From: Flavobacterium turcicum
GTDB lineage: Bacteria > Bacteroidota > Bacteroidia > Flavobacteriales > Flavobacteriaceae
Length of the DNA: 64,000 nt
Direction of reading: 5' to 3'
Assembly (NCBI RefSeq): GCF_011365745.1
Contig: NZ_JAAOBY010000008.1
Span: 62,001 to 126,000 of the forward strand
This document shows positions 26,907 to 37,600 of this stretch, in pieces. The notes below the pieces were generated by a model, which saw nothing but the letters and a program-made list of their open reading frames with translations, had not been told where the DNA came from and did not search any database. Within the stretch, counting starts at the first letter, position 1, and each line of letters begins with the position of its first letter. A program made the translations under genes and the position numbers.

Positions 26907-28577
26907 TTAGTTACCAAATGGGAAACCTGTTTCAGGATTAGTATCCCAGAAAACACGTTGCGTTACTTTAGCTTTCTGTTTAATGTTTGGATTAGTACCA
27001 GTTACATCTGCGGGATATAAGAATGAACGAATGAAACCATCTGCTTTTTCGTCTATGTTTGGTTGAATTCTTCTAGGAAATCCCGTTCTGCGGTAGGCAT
27101 TGTAAGCATCTGTACCATTTCCAAAAAGTGATATAAAAAACTCTGTAATTACAACATCTAGTCTTTCGGCGTTACTTGTTGCAGCATTATATTTGTCTGT
27201 TACAGCATTTATATAATTTGTGTCTGCGCTTAAAGCTGGTGCAAAAGAGGCAATTGCAGTTTTATCCCTATTAATAAATCCTCTTACTTTAGTCAAGGAT
27301 TTTTGGATACCTGCGGTCATAAATGCTCTAGCATCACCAGTCCCTCCTGTAGATAGAGCTGCTTCAGCTCTCCAAAAATCAACTGTAGATGCTAATACGA
27401 TTGGCGTTATACCACCTCCAGCAGCACCAAACGTAAGGCCGTTTATTGCTCTAAAAGTATTGTCATCAAATTTACCACCAGCTGGATAAACACCAACAGC
27501 AGTACGTTTTTGCCTGTCATTTGGAATTCCTTCGTCATTTCCATGATCTCTTCCCCAATATCCTTGGTCAGAGTCAATACGACAATATACATAACCGCCA
27601 GCTGCATAGTGTGCAGGTGCAGGCTCTACAGTACATCTTAAATCTTGCTCACTCACAGGAACTGTGTTTACTTGTCTGTAGAAGTAGTATCTCATTCTTG
27701 GATCCTGAGTTGTTTTTCCGTTTTTCATTTCATTCATCAACCAGTTAGCTTGGTAACCATCTTCTATTCCTGAAGGAGTGTAATTGGCAATGTAAAGCGG
27801 ATGTCTGGAGTCAGGATTTGAATTGCTAATACCCCAGTTAAATTCAAAATCCTCTCCTGCACCAATGAAAGAACCTGATGAAATAATGGCATTGAATTTA
27901 GTTATTGCAGTTGGATCAACAAGTTTAGACTGTAAATAGATTTTTAATTTTAAAGTATTTGCTAATTTAATCCAAGTCGCCCAGTTTTTGTTATAATAGA
28001 AATCTATTGCGGGAGAAGCTGTTGAAGTTGCATTGAAATTTAAAATTGCTTTATCTAATAATGTTAAGGCTGCAGCATATACATCTTTACCAGCGTCCAG
28101 TTTTGGAGTAAGGTTTGTTGTGCTTACTGCTTCAGAGTAAGGAATATCTCCAAAATAATCTACAAGAGTCACAATGGTGTATGCCTCGATTACCTGACCT
28201 ATAGCGATGTGCTTGGTTAAACCTTTTTCTTCAGCAATAGGAGCTATTAAACGATTGTTTTTCAAAATTACTGCATAAGCACTTGCCCAAGTACCGTTAA
28301 ATGTGCTTGCCGAGTAGGCGTCATCTTGATAACTTCTACCAAACATGTATTTTAATCGGCTCACTTCTGCTCCAACTGTACCGAAACTTTGCATTGCTAC
28401 TGCAAACTCTGTTTGTACTTTGTTTAATAATAAGTCTGGATTGGCTGCAGTTTCCGGTAATGCGTTCGGATCTTCTGTTAATTCAAGGTTTGTGGTTTCG
28501 CACGAGGAGAAAGTCACGATACTTATTAATGCAATAAGTAAACCTGCTGTTTTTAATATTTTTTTCATAATGTTCAT
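26907..28577 (-). CDS. SusD/RagB-family surface lipoprotein
   Basis: A 556-residue SusD-like lipoprotein, the lid and ligand-binding partner of the SusC channel. The signal peptide ends in VTFSSC with the lipid-modified Cys at about residue 26. The mature part is the helical SusD fold, with LVDYFGDIPYSEA, KLANTLKLKIYL (TPR-like helices) and a C-terminal RRTGFPRRIQPN segment seen in many SusD-like proteins. It resembles the SusD-like_2 branch. The start at 28577 (MNIMKK) is kept because the paralogue also begins MNI. It is 9 bases downstream of the SusC gene. The substrate cannot be inferred. Confidence 0.92.
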   Translation of the reverse strand: MNIMKKILKTAGLLIALISIVTFSSCETTNLELTEDPNALPETAANPDLLLNKVQTEFAVAMQSFGTVGAEVSRLKYMFGRSYQDDAYSASTFNGTWASAYAVILKNNRLIAPIAEEKGLTKHIAIGQVIEAYTIVTLVDYFGDIPYSEAVSTTNLTPKLDAGKDVYAAALTLLDKAILNFNATSTASPAIDFYYNKNWATWIKLANTLKLKIYLQSKLVDPTAITKFNAIISSGSFIGAGEDFEFNWGISNSNPDSRHPLYIANYTPSGIEDGYQANWLMNEMKNGKTTQDPRMRYYFYRQVNTVPVSEQDLRCTVEPAPAHYAAGGYVYCRIDSDQGYWGRDHGNDEGIPNDRQKRTAVGVYPAGGKFDDNTFRAINGLTFGAAGGGITPIVLASTVDFWRAEAALSTGGTGDARAFMTAGIQKSLTKVRGFINRDKTAIASFAPALSADTNYINAVTDKYNAATSNAERLDVVITEFFISLFGNGTDAYNAYRRTGFPRRIQPNIDEKADGFIRSFLYPADVTGTNPNIKQKAKVTQRVFWDTNPETGFPFGN

Positions 28578-28586
28578 GTGTGTTTT

Positions 28587-31500
28587 TTAGAAAGAAGCTT
28601 TTATACTAAAACCATATCTTTTACCGCTCGGCCCGTTTAAGAAATCGAAACCTCTTCCGTTTCCTACTCCGGTACCAACAACGTTTGGATCAAAATTTAC
28701 GCCTTTTGGAGTGTTGAATGCGTTATAGTACAAGTTATAACCTGCTACGCTAAAACTAAGTGAACCGAAAGGTGTTTTTTCTAAAAATTTAGTTGGTAAT
28801 GTGTAGCCCAATGATACCTCGTTTAAACGTACTACAGATCCGTCGTAAACGCTAAGTTCGTCCGGTCCGAAAGCAATATTGTTAAAGTAGTATGTTGAGT
28901 TGTTGATTTGAATATCGTTTGGTGTTCCGTCTTCTTTTACGCCAGGTAAAATGAACGTTTGTAATCTGTCAACAGTATCGGTAGTTAAACCTCTACCTAG
29001 CAACGCGGCAGTAGTTTGTGAGTAAACGTCACCACCACTTACATAGCTTATCAAGAAGTTTAGATTAAAATTCTTGAAAGTGAATGTGTTGGTAGTATTC
29101 AAAGTAAAGTCAGGATTTGGGTTTCCAATGATGAATGGACCTGCTTCAATAGCGTAATCACCCACGCTGTTAACTACAAAATTACCATTAGCATCTCTTT
29201 TAACTCTAGACCCAACCATAACGCCAACTTGTTGGCCTTCGATAGCTTGGTTACCTAGGTTGGTAAAACCAGCCGTTGTAATTCTTTCTAATTCACCAAG
29301 ATCTTTTACAATCATTTCTCCCTTGAAAAAGTTTGTTGATAAGTCCCAATTGAATCCTTTATCGTCATTTTTAACTAGGTGAAGATCAAGTTCAATCTCT
29401 AAACCATTACCTTTCAATAGTCCAATATTAGTAAAAGTAGACAAGAAACCACTTGATGGATCAATAGGTGTTTCGGTAATTAAATTTTTTGTTTCTCTTA
29501 AAAAATAGGAAGCATTTAAGCCAATTCTGTTATCGAAAAATTTCGAATCAAATCCAAATTCGTATTCACTAAGTAATTCAGGTCGTAGGTTGCTATTTCC
29601 TAAGCGTGAACTTGCCTGTTGTGAAGCGCTTATGACGCCGTTAATGTCTGAAAATGCTCTAGGATTTCCTTCAATAGTATTAGCAACTGGATATGAATCT
29701 GCGAATCCGGCAGAAGTTCCATAACTAGCACGTAATTTTAAGAAGTTTAATCCTTTGTTACTTGTCATTGAAGAGAAAGCTTCTGTTGGAATAAAAGAGA
29801 TGCTTCCTGCTGGGTAAATTATACTGTTGATAAACGTGTTAGAAACCCAGTCTTTTCGAGCTGACAAATTTACATACAAGTATTTTTGATAATTGAACTC
29901 AGCCAATCCATAAATACCAACGATGTTTTTGTTTTCGGTATATTGAATAGGTGATTGAGTGCTAAAGTTGTAATGTCTTTGAATTCCAAAAACTTGTTGG
30001 CCTTCACTAAATACTCCTTGTCTGTCATAAGATTGATATCTTGAAGTAGCACCCGCAGTAAAGTTAAGTCCAATTTCGTCTGTTAAATCATAGTTTCCAT
30101 TTAGCATCAAGTTGTGATCCCAGATCAAATTGTTGTTGTCAACTGTTCTATAGTTTCCTAAAACCGGTCCTCTAGGAGCACCAACATTTGTATAAGAGCT
30201 ATTTCTTTCGTTATAGAAGTCAAATCCTAAACGGTAGTTTAATTTTAAGTGGCTGTTTATTTCATACTCCAATGCAGTGTTTCCAAATGTTCTGTGCGTT
30301 AATTGGTTTATTGATGAGTTGTTAAGAGTCCAATATGGATTCACAATATCGTTTCCAGAACGATAGCTTAAGTTTGCTCCAGTTATAGGATGCTGTGATG
30401 GCCAGTTTTGCAAATCAACATTTCGAGGTGTGTAGAAAATATCAGCAAAAATAGACAAACCTGAACCGGCAACACCTGAACCGTTACTTCTTGCTACTGG
30501 TGGAGTTGTGAAATCAGTTCTTGAGAAATTCATTGTTCCGCTTATGGTAAATTTATTACTCAATTTAGATCTTCCTCCCGCACTAAATGAAGTTCTTTGC
30601 AAAACATTTCCAGGAGTAAACCCTTCATCATTTAAGTTTCCAAAGTTGAAATTGTAAGAAGTGTTTCCGTTTTCAGATGCACCTGCTAAGTTTACACTAG
30701 TATTAACTACAGCTCCAGTTCTAAAAAAATCTTTGACGTTATTAGTGGCAGGTTTATATGGTATACGTAAGCCTTGGTATTCTGGAAAAACAGACGCTAG
30801 TGCAGGTCTACTATAAGGGTGTAAAATGGTTCCATCGGCGGCGATACCTGATCCTGTTGCTGCATAGCCACCTAAGCCATCTTTATAAAATCCTGGTCCC
30901 CAGTTTGAAAAGAAGTTTCCATATGCTTGGTCGAATCCATTTCCAAAAGTATTTTGATAATCTGGTAAAGAAGCTATTTCATTAAAAAACAAGGATTGGT
31001 TTACTGTTATTTCATTTTTCTTACTTCCTTTTTTAGTTGAACCACCTTTGGTAGTGATTAAAATTACTCCATTTCGTCCTGCTGTACCATATAGGGTAGT
31101 GGCAGCATAACCTTTTAGGATATTTACGTTTGCGATGTTATTAGGATCTAAGTCAAGAAAACGGCTTGACCCTGAGTTTCCATCGGCAAAGTTTCCAGAT
31201 GCATTTGTATCACTTGAGAATGGAACTCCATCCACAATGAATAATGGCTGTGTATTTCCAGAGATTGAATTCAGTCCTCTAATGTTAATACTTGTACCAG
31301 AACCAGAAATACCACTGGTTTGGTTGATGATAACACCGGATGCTTTTCCAGTTAAAACCCTGGCTACATCGCCCTCAGCTCTTTGTTCAATTGCTGCAGA
31401 TTTGATTTCACTAACGGCATAGCCAAGTGATTTTTTCTCTCTTTTAATACCTTGTGCAGTTACTACTACACTTTCAAGTTCTGTAGTTTCGTTCTGCATT

Positions 31501-31778
31501 TTAACATTTAGGTTTGCTGATTTCGCAACAACCTCCTGATTTTTCATCCCAATAAAACTGAACAAAATGATGCTAGTTGGGCTTGCTTTGATAGAAAATT
31601 TTCCGTCAAAGTCAGTTTGAGTTCCGGTTGTGGTTCCTTTGACTAAAACACTTACGCCTGGTATTGGCATGCCTGAATTGTCCGTCACAGTTCCCGAAAC
31701 TGCTCTCTCTTGCGCAAAGGTTAGTTGCGCTAGTAGTACTGTTAGTAGTACTAAAAATCCATTGAACTTTAGTTTCAT
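28587..31778 (-). CDS. SusC/RagA-family TonB-linked outer membrane protein
   Basis: A 1,063-residue TonB-dependent outer-membrane transporter. The order is signal peptide (to about residue 22, ending TFAQ), then a carboxypeptidase-regulatory-like domain (VSGTVTDNSGMPIPGVSV..., about 25-95). The plug domain follows (about 115-235, with IRGLNS, FIVDGVPFSS, NILKGYAATTLYGTAGRNGV), then a 22-strand beta-barrel ending in a C-terminal Phe (FSIKASF). It forms a lidded channel with the SusD protein downstream. Its N-terminal 100 residues closely resemble the second SusC in this window, while barrels diverge. Expression probably starts from the conserved block at 31803-31836. Confidence 0.95.
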   Translation of the reverse strand: MKLKFNGFLVLLTVLLAQLTFAQERAVSGTVTDNSGMPIPGVSVLVKGTTTGTQTDFDGKFSIKASPTSIILFSFIGMKNQEVVAKSANLNVKMQNETTELESVVVTAQGIKREKKSLGYAVSEIKSAAIEQRAEGDVARVLTGKASGVIINQTSGISGSGTSINIRGLNSISGNTQPLFIVDGVPFSSDTNASGNFADGNSGSSRFLDLDPNNIANVNILKGYAATTLYGTAGRNGVILITTKGGSTKKGSKKNEITVNQSLFFNEIASLPDYQNTFGNGFDQAYGNFFSNWGPGFYKDGLGGYAATGSGIAADGTILHPYSRPALASVFPEYQGLRIPYKPATNNVKDFFRTGAVVNTSVNLAGASENGNTSYNFNFGNLNDEGFTPGNVLQRTSFSAGGRSKLSNKFTISGTMNFSRTDFTTPPVARSNGSGVAGSGLSIFADIFYTPRNVDLQNWPSQHPITGANLSYRSGNDIVNPYWTLNNSSINQLTHRTFGNTALEYEINSHLKLNYRLGFDFYNERNSSYTNVGAPRGPVLGNYRTVDNNNLIWDHNLMLNGNYDLTDEIGLNFTAGATSRYQSYDRQGVFSEGQQVFGIQRHYNFSTQSPIQYTENKNIVGIYGLAEFNYQKYLYVNLSARKDWVSNTFINSIIYPAGSISFIPTEAFSSMTSNKGLNFLKLRASYGTSAGFADSYPVANTIEGNPRAFSDINGVISASQQASSRLGNSNLRPELLSEYEFGFDSKFFDNRIGLNASYFLRETKNLITETPIDPSSGFLSTFTNIGLLKGNGLEIELDLHLVKNDDKGFNWDLSTNFFKGEMIVKDLGELERITTAGFTNLGNQAIEGQQVGVMVGSRVKRDANGNFVVNSVGDYAIEAGPFIIGNPNPDFTLNTTNTFTFKNFNLNFLISYVSGGDVYSQTTAALLGRGLTTDTVDRLQTFILPGVKEDGTPNDIQINNSTYYFNNIAFGPDELSVYDGSVVRLNEVSLGYTLPTKFLEKTPFGSLSFSVAGYNLYYNAFNTPKGVNFDPNVVGTGVGNGRGFDFLNGPSGKRYGFSIKASF

Positions 31779-31802
31779 TATTTAATTGTTTTGATTAGTG
31801 AA

Positions 31803-31836
31803 GCAAAACTCTTAATTATTTGTTAACTTTCCTAAT
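31803..31836 (-). promoter_or_regulatory. Conserved upstream block of the first Sus locus
   Basis: A 34-base block 25 bases before the SusC start. It matches the block in front of the second SusC gene at 31 of 34 positions and lies at exactly the same distance from the ATG. Read on the minus strand it holds TTAGGAA, then GTTAA, then TTAAGAGTTTTGC. It lacks a TAnnTTTG box. This is a candidate promoter, possibly for an alternative sigma factor. Confidence 0.6.
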
Positions 31837-32216
31837 TAAAATGTAATAATTTGTTTTTTAACAAAAATTATTGTGATTAATGGTATTAATTGTGATTTAC
31901 AATGTTTTTAATGTAAGGTAAATTTTACCTCAGGGCTTTTACTTCTACTGGTTACCCTTGTTTTTTGCGCTGATGGCAATTATATGTCAAAAGGTTTCGG
32001 ATTTGAAATTGTGAGTTAGGTATTGATTTTTTTTTGAAGTAATTTTTGTTTTTTAGTGTTATTTTGCAATTGAATTTTATTTTCATTTATGGCTTGATGT
32101 AGGCTTTATTTTTAAGGTAATTTTGGATTGGTATTTAAATGTTTTTTTTTGGGTTACAAAGTAGTTTGGCTTTGGTTTACAGCATTTTTAACTTCTGTTT
32201 TTCGAAGGTTATGGTC
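31837..32216. other. 380-base non-coding region upstream of the first Sus locus
   Basis: AT-rich sequence between the first SusC promoter block and the second locus terminator. Visible items are a perfect 7-bp inverted repeat AGGTAAATTTTACCT (31916-31930) and a repeated TTGTGATTA/TTGTGATTT spaced 19 bases (31871, 31890), both possible operator-like sites. T-rich tracts follow. No credible gene was seen on either strand. Confidence 0.4.
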
Positions 32217-32244
32217 AAAAAAAAACCACCCCGATAAGGGGTGG
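32217..32244 (-). terminator. Terminator of the second Sus locus
   Basis: CCACCCC (32226-32232) pairs with GGGGTGG (32238-32244) around a 5-base loop, and a run of nine T follows on the minus strand. The core stem is identical to that of the first Sus locus terminator. Confidence 0.88.
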
Positions 32245-32269
32245 CTTATTAATCAAAATCAAGAGTTGA

Positions 32270-33166
32270 TTACTCTAATCTACGAATTACTTCATAGAAT
32301 TCTCTTGGTGCAGCTGGATTGTATCCAACAGTAAGTTTAATGACGTCTTTTCTGTTGTTTGTTCTTTCGACAACATTAGAAGTCCCACATTTAGAAAGTG
32401 TCAAACTTGATGGATTTGTTTCACAAGAAATTGCTGCAACACCGTTTAATAATGTTGGTGCTCCTGTGAATGGGTCCTTTGTTAAAACAGTTACTTTGTC
32501 ATTTGCATCAACTGTAAAATACCAGTTGTTTCCAGGGAAATTACCAACATATTCAGTGTGCTTGTATAAAGTTTCGCTTAACGCTTCAATTACACGTGTC
32601 GCTCCAACTGGTGAAGCACTGCTTGGAGTATTTACTCCAATTCTGAAGTAAGTCCCTTCTAGCACTTCGTATCTTCCAGCTAAGCTGTTAGCTCCAAGTG
32701 CTTTCACAGTAATAGTAATCGTATTGATTTCCGCAACTGACTCTGATGAATCAACGATTTCTAAAACAATATCTTTAAAATCAAACGGTACCAAACCAGC
32801 AGTTAGAATTTTTACAGATGCTTGAGCGCTTGTTTGCCCTGCAGGAATTGTAAATGTTTTCACAGGTAGTTCAAATTCTACTCCTTCTTTTGCTTCTGAA
32901 GTAGATTTTGTAGCTATAGTTACGGTAACATCTCTGTCTAAAGCAACGTTTTTACCGCCTGCATAAGAGATGTCAAAACTAAACGTTTTAGGAGTGTTTG
33001 CTGCATCTTTAATGATGTTCACTTCCGCTTCCGTTTGTGTAAATGTTGTCAAAACTGGACCTTTTCCAAAGTCTGTTTCGTCTTGGTCTAAAATAGCATC
33101 ACATGAAGTAAAAGATACTGCAAGTACGATCGCTGCTATGGTTTTAGATAATAAATACTTTTTCAT
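32270..33166 (-). CDS. Lipoprotein of the second SusCD locus (third gene)
   Basis: A 298-residue lipoprotein. The signal peptide (MKKYLLSKTIAAIVLAVSFTSC) ends in the lipobox FTSC with Cys22, followed by acidic residues (CDAILDQDETD), which fits surface export in Bacteroidetes. Residues 40-155 look like an Ig-like/Calx-beta-type beta domain (VTVTIATKSTSEAKEGVEFE, FTIPAGQTSAQASVKI), and the C-terminal half is a separate beta-rich domain. It is in the SusE position, 11 bases after the SusD gene, and probably binds the transported substrate on the cell surface. Little clear similarity to the third gene of the first locus is seen, although the position is the same. Confidence 0.82.
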   Translation of the reverse strand: MKKYLLSKTIAAIVLAVSFTSCDAILDQDETDFGKGPVLTTFTQTEAEVNIIKDAANTPKTFSFDISYAGGKNVALDRDVTVTIATKSTSEAKEGVEFELPVKTFTIPAGQTSAQASVKILTAGLVPFDFKDIVLEIVDSSESVAEINTITITVKALGANSLAGRYEVLEGTYFRIGVNTPSSASPVGATRVIEALSETLYKHTEYVGNFPGNNWYFTVDANDKVTVLTKDPFTGAPTLLNGVAAISCETNPSSLTLSKCGTSNVVERTNNRKDVIKLTVGYNPAAPREFYEVIRRLE

Positions 33167-33177
33167 AATTATATATT

Positions 33178-34674
33178 TTATTTCCAGAATGGATTATCAT
33201 TGAATGCTGATGCAGCTGTTTGTGCAGGTACATTTTGAGAGTTTCTTGAAATCTCAGAAGAAGGATATAAAAGTCTTACTGGTCTCTTTCCTCCACCTTC
33301 TGCGGGTTGTGGTAAGTTTGCAGGGAAACCAGTTCTTGTTTTCTCAATCCATAATTCAATAGAAGATGTACCGTTTAATGCAACCCATTTTTGGGTAATA
33401 ATAGCTTGAACTTTGTTTGGCGATGAATCCCAAGAAACATTAGGGATATCTTGTGCTAAATAAGTTGTTGCAGCAGTAGTTGCATTAGGAACAGCTAATC
33501 TTGTAAATGAAGCACGTACTGCTTGTTCGTATTTCGCTTTTGCTGCAGCATCGCCACCAGCGATATAACCTCGAGCAATTGCTTCAGCTTGAAGTAATAA
33601 ACTTTCTGGTAACGACATAATTGTTTGGTTTTGTGCCGCACTTACCAACAAGCCAGGTCCTACTTTCGCAAGGTCTTTTGATGTGAATCCAGTTCCAGGT
33701 AGAGTAGTTGATTGAGGTGCACCTTTAAAAGCGCCTCCAGTTGTAGCTCCAGCATAAAGTCTAGATAATCTTGGATCATTCGTAGTAGTTAAGTATCCAA
33801 CAGTATAGTCAGATGCTACAGTAAAATCTCCTCTGTCAGTTTCTAAACCTGTTATCGGTCTTCTGAAGTATCCGAAAAATGGACTTTGTTTGTTAGTGTC
33901 ATCTACATAAATTGGATTGGTGAAGATATCACTAGTGATGTATCCAGCCCCATTGGCATCAATTGTTGCAATTTGTGCACGAATGTAAGCATCTTGGTTG
34001 GTGTTGCTTAAACGTACTAACATTCTTAACTTGATAGTATTTGCAAATTGTGCCCATTTTGTCATATCACCGCCGTTCATAATGTCCTTTGCAAGAGGGT
34101 TTTCAGCATTTGCAGGCAAATTTAGTGATAGTGTCGCAGCTGCAGTTAATTCGTCAATAACAGCTTTGTAGACAGTTTGTGCATCATCGTACTTTGGCGT
34201 TATTAAATTAAGTCTTTGATTTGCCTCTGAATAAGGCACATTTCCGTAAAGGTCAACTAAGTATTGGTATTGGTAACCTTTCAAAATAGTTGCAATAGCT
34301 TTGTATGCGCTGTAATCAATATTTGAGCCTTCGTATTTTTGTACGTATGTTAAGTCTCTGAAAATAGATCCGTAAGATGTTTCAAAAATCGTAGCGTAAA
34401 ATCCAGAATTTACCGTGTATCTAGCGAACTCTTGATTTGACGACCAGTTAGATGGGGTAGCCCAGTTGTATGCGAAATATTGACCTAAGTAGGTCATTTC
34501 GGTTGCATTCAATCTTGCAAGTGTATTTTGTGCTGCCGGTAAGGTTAACCCTGGGTTTGAGTTATCTGGATTATTTGGATTGGTGTCTACATCTAAATAA
34601 TCACTGCAACTTGCAGTCATCACGGCTGCTAATGTTAGCAGTGTACATGATTTAATGATTTTTACTATGTTCAT
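33178..34674 (-). CDS. SusD/RagB-family surface lipoprotein (second locus)
   Basis: A 498-residue SusD-like lipoprotein. The lipobox is TASC, followed by SDYLDVDTNPNNPDNSNPG, a very typical SusD opening. Helical repeats include YQYLVDLYGNVPYSEA and WAQFANTIKLRMLVRL, matching the other SusD in the window (LVDYFGDIPYSEA, WIKLANTLKLKIYL). The C-terminal part has IELWIEKTRTGFPANLPQP. It forms the lid for the SusC channel encoded 11 bases upstream. The ligand is unknown. Confidence 0.93.
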   Translation of the reverse strand: MNIVKIIKSCTLLTLAAVMTASCSDYLDVDTNPNNPDNSNPGLTLPAAQNTLARLNATEMTYLGQYFAYNWATPSNWSSNQEFARYTVNSGFYATIFETSYGSIFRDLTYVQKYEGSNIDYSAYKAIATILKGYQYQYLVDLYGNVPYSEANQRLNLITPKYDDAQTVYKAVIDELTAAATLSLNLPANAENPLAKDIMNGGDMTKWAQFANTIKLRMLVRLSNTNQDAYIRAQIATIDANGAGYITSDIFTNPIYVDDTNKQSPFFGYFRRPITGLETDRGDFTVASDYTVGYLTTTNDPRLSRLYAGATTGGAFKGAPQSTTLPGTGFTSKDLAKVGPGLLVSAAQNQTIMSLPESLLLQAEAIARGYIAGGDAAAKAKYEQAVRASFTRLAVPNATTAATTYLAQDIPNVSWDSSPNKVQAIITQKWVALNGTSSIELWIEKTRTGFPANLPQPAEGGGKRPVRLLYPSSEISRNSQNVPAQTAASAFNDNPFWK

Positions 34675-34685
34675 TTTTTAATGTA

Positions 34686-37600
34686 TTAAAAAGTTAAGTT
34701 TAGGTTTACCCCAAATTGTCTTGTTGGTGGAGTTTGTGCTTGAGTACCAACTCCTACTGCATTTCCTGTAGTGAAGTTAAATTCAGGGTCTGTAGTTGTA
34801 TTTTCTTTTGGTCTTAAGGTAAGTAAGTTTCTACCAAAGAAACCAATGCTCAATGCATCGATACCTGCTTTTTTAATGAAATCAGAATTGAAGTCATAGT
34901 TCAAAGAAACCTCTCTTAGTTTTAGTGTAGTTGCATCAACAACATAGTTTTCTTTTACAGTGTTGTATTCGTCCCAGAAAGCATTTCCTCCGCTTGCAGT
35001 CAAACGGTTGTTGTTTGCAACAAATCCACCATTTCCATCAGAGTAAGATGAGTTAGGGAATACGAAAGGTTGTCTTCCTGCTGAGGCGCTGTGCTCTGTT
35101 AATCCAGTAAATTCCAAGGCATCATTTAGATTGTTGTAAAATACGTGTCCTGTTCTGTAGTCAGCAACAGCATACAAGGTCCAGTTTTTATAGGTAAGCG
35201 TAGTGTTTAAGCCTACAATGTATTTAGGAGCAGTTTGCCCTTGTGTTCTGTTTTGAGAATCTTTGATTGGGTTACCGTTGTCGCCAACAATTACTCTTCC
35301 TTCAGAATCTCTCAAGTATGAACTAGTTTTGATTAAAGGATAAGGTTGTCCTACTTTTGCAACAATTTCTGCGTCAGCAAAACCTCCGATACTTACTTCT
35401 TCAACTCCGTCAAACAAAGATTTTACTTCAGATTTAATTCCAGAGTAATTTACTCCCATTTTCCAACCAAAATCAGCTGTCTTTATGATTGTTCCTTTTA
35501 AATCAAGTTCTAAACCTCTGTTTTCAATTTCACCGATGTTAGTCAAGATGCTTGAAGCTCCAGATGCTAATGAAGTGTTGATTGGAACAATTTGGTCAGT
35601 CGTGTTAGTTTGGTAAATGTTACCATTGAAAATTAATTTGTTATTGAATAATCCCATTTCAATACCGAATTCTTTTGATAAAGTAAATTCAGGGCTTAAG
35701 TTTTGATCAGGATCTCTTGCGCCCTGAGAAAGTCCAGTTGCTCCTGTGAAAGGAAATCCTGGAGGTGTGGTGAAAATGTTTTTTGTAGCGTAAGGTTGCG
35801 CGTCGTTACCACTCTTTGTAACGTTCAAAGTTGCTTTTAAGTTATCAATTCCTTTTTCGCTTTTAATTCCAGGGAATGCCTCAGATACAAGGAATGATAA
35901 ACCAGCACCAGGATAAAAGAAAGATCTATTTTGAGTTGGTAAAGAAGAAGACCAATCATTTCTAGCTGTAGCTGTAAGGAATAAATACTCTTTATAGCCT
36001 AATGTTAATTCTGAATAAACACCTTGTCTTCTGAATAAAAATTTATCTTCACCTCCTTGTAATTCGCCCGATCTTGTTCCAACATTGTAAAAATCAGGAA
36101 CTGATAGATTAGATCCACCAACATTTACACTTGCTGACGACGTCAATCTTGTGTTTGCACCTGCTGTTACTTTAAGGTTGAAGTCTTCGCTTAAGTTTTT
36201 GTCGAACTTTAAGATGATATCGTTGTTTAAACGCTGACCCAATCCAATTCTTGAAGCGGTACTAGCTCCATAAGGATCCATTGAAGCGTATGTGTTTGCT
36301 AATTCGAACTCGTAAGTAAATGCTCCGAATTGTCTTTTGAAATCTTCTGAAAATGAAGTGTATCCTGTATTCACAGATAATGTTAAATAGTCTGTAAATT
36401 TGTAATCAATGTTCGAAAGTACATTGAACTCAGTGTAATCGTTTTTCTCTCTTTGAGTGTCAAGAATGAAGTAAGGGTTTTCATAGAATCTGTAAAAAGA
36501 TACCTCGTTTCTAGTAAATTGCCCTGTTCTCCAGTTTTTCATTTGGTCCAAAGGAATGTGTAATGGCGTATTTAATACGTTCCAGTATACTGGTCTTCCT
36601 TGTCTTCCTGCTGTTTCACTCACTTGGTTTGAGTGTGCTCTAAAGAAACTTACGTTTCCACCAACAGTTAATTTGTTGTATTTTCTGCTACCTTTTAAAC
36701 GTACGTTTGTTCTGTTGTACGTGTCGTTTGGTACAGTTCCTGTTGTATTTGTTTGGTCAATAGAGAATAAAAAGTCACTATTTTCGTCACCACCTTTAAA
36801 TGTGATACCGTGTCTAGCAGAAACTCCTGTGTCAAAAAAGTTACGGATATTGTTTTTTACAGGTGTAAAAGGAACTTGCCATACTGATCCGTCATCTAAT
36901 GTTTCACTTGCGTCAACTAGTCTTCCGTCAAAACGAGGTCCCCAGTTTACGTTTTCCAATGGGTAAAGTGTTCCGTCAGGGAATCCACCAACTCCAAATT
37001 CGCTTTGTACTTTTGGTAAGTAAGCTACTTGCTCCAACTGTAATGAACTGTTGTAGTTGATAGAAAGTTTACCACTTCCTTTTTTAGTTGTGATGATCAT
37101 AACCCCGTTTGCAGCTTCAGCACCATACAATGCAGATGCGTTAGCACCTTTCAGGATTGTTACGTTGTCAATGTCATTTGGGTTAATTCTGTCAAGTACT
37201 CCTCTTGCAGATGGGAATCCGTCAATAACGATCAATGCTTCGTTGTTACCTAACAAAGATCTGTTACCTCTAAGTACAACTCTTGTACTTGGATTTACAC
37301 CATTGTTTACAACGTTAACTTGCAAACCAGAAACTTTACCAGATAATGCTGTAGCAACGTTTACGGCTCTTGTTTTAGTTAAATCTTCACTTTTGATGTT
37401 TTCTACCGCGTAAGAAAGTTCTTTCGGTTTTCTTTTGATACCCATTGCGGTAACAATTACACCTTCAAGTTCAACTGAGTCATCTTTCAGTGTAATTTTT
37501 AAATTTGTTGAACTAGCAGCTAGCTCTTGGGTTTTCATCCCAACGTAGCTAAATACTAATACTTGACTTGCACTTGCTTTGATAGTAAATTTTCCATCAA

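Noticed and set aside
36556-36966. 136-codon antisense frame in the second SusC gene
   Set aside because: Long antisense frames are expected opposite such genes; no features of a real protein.
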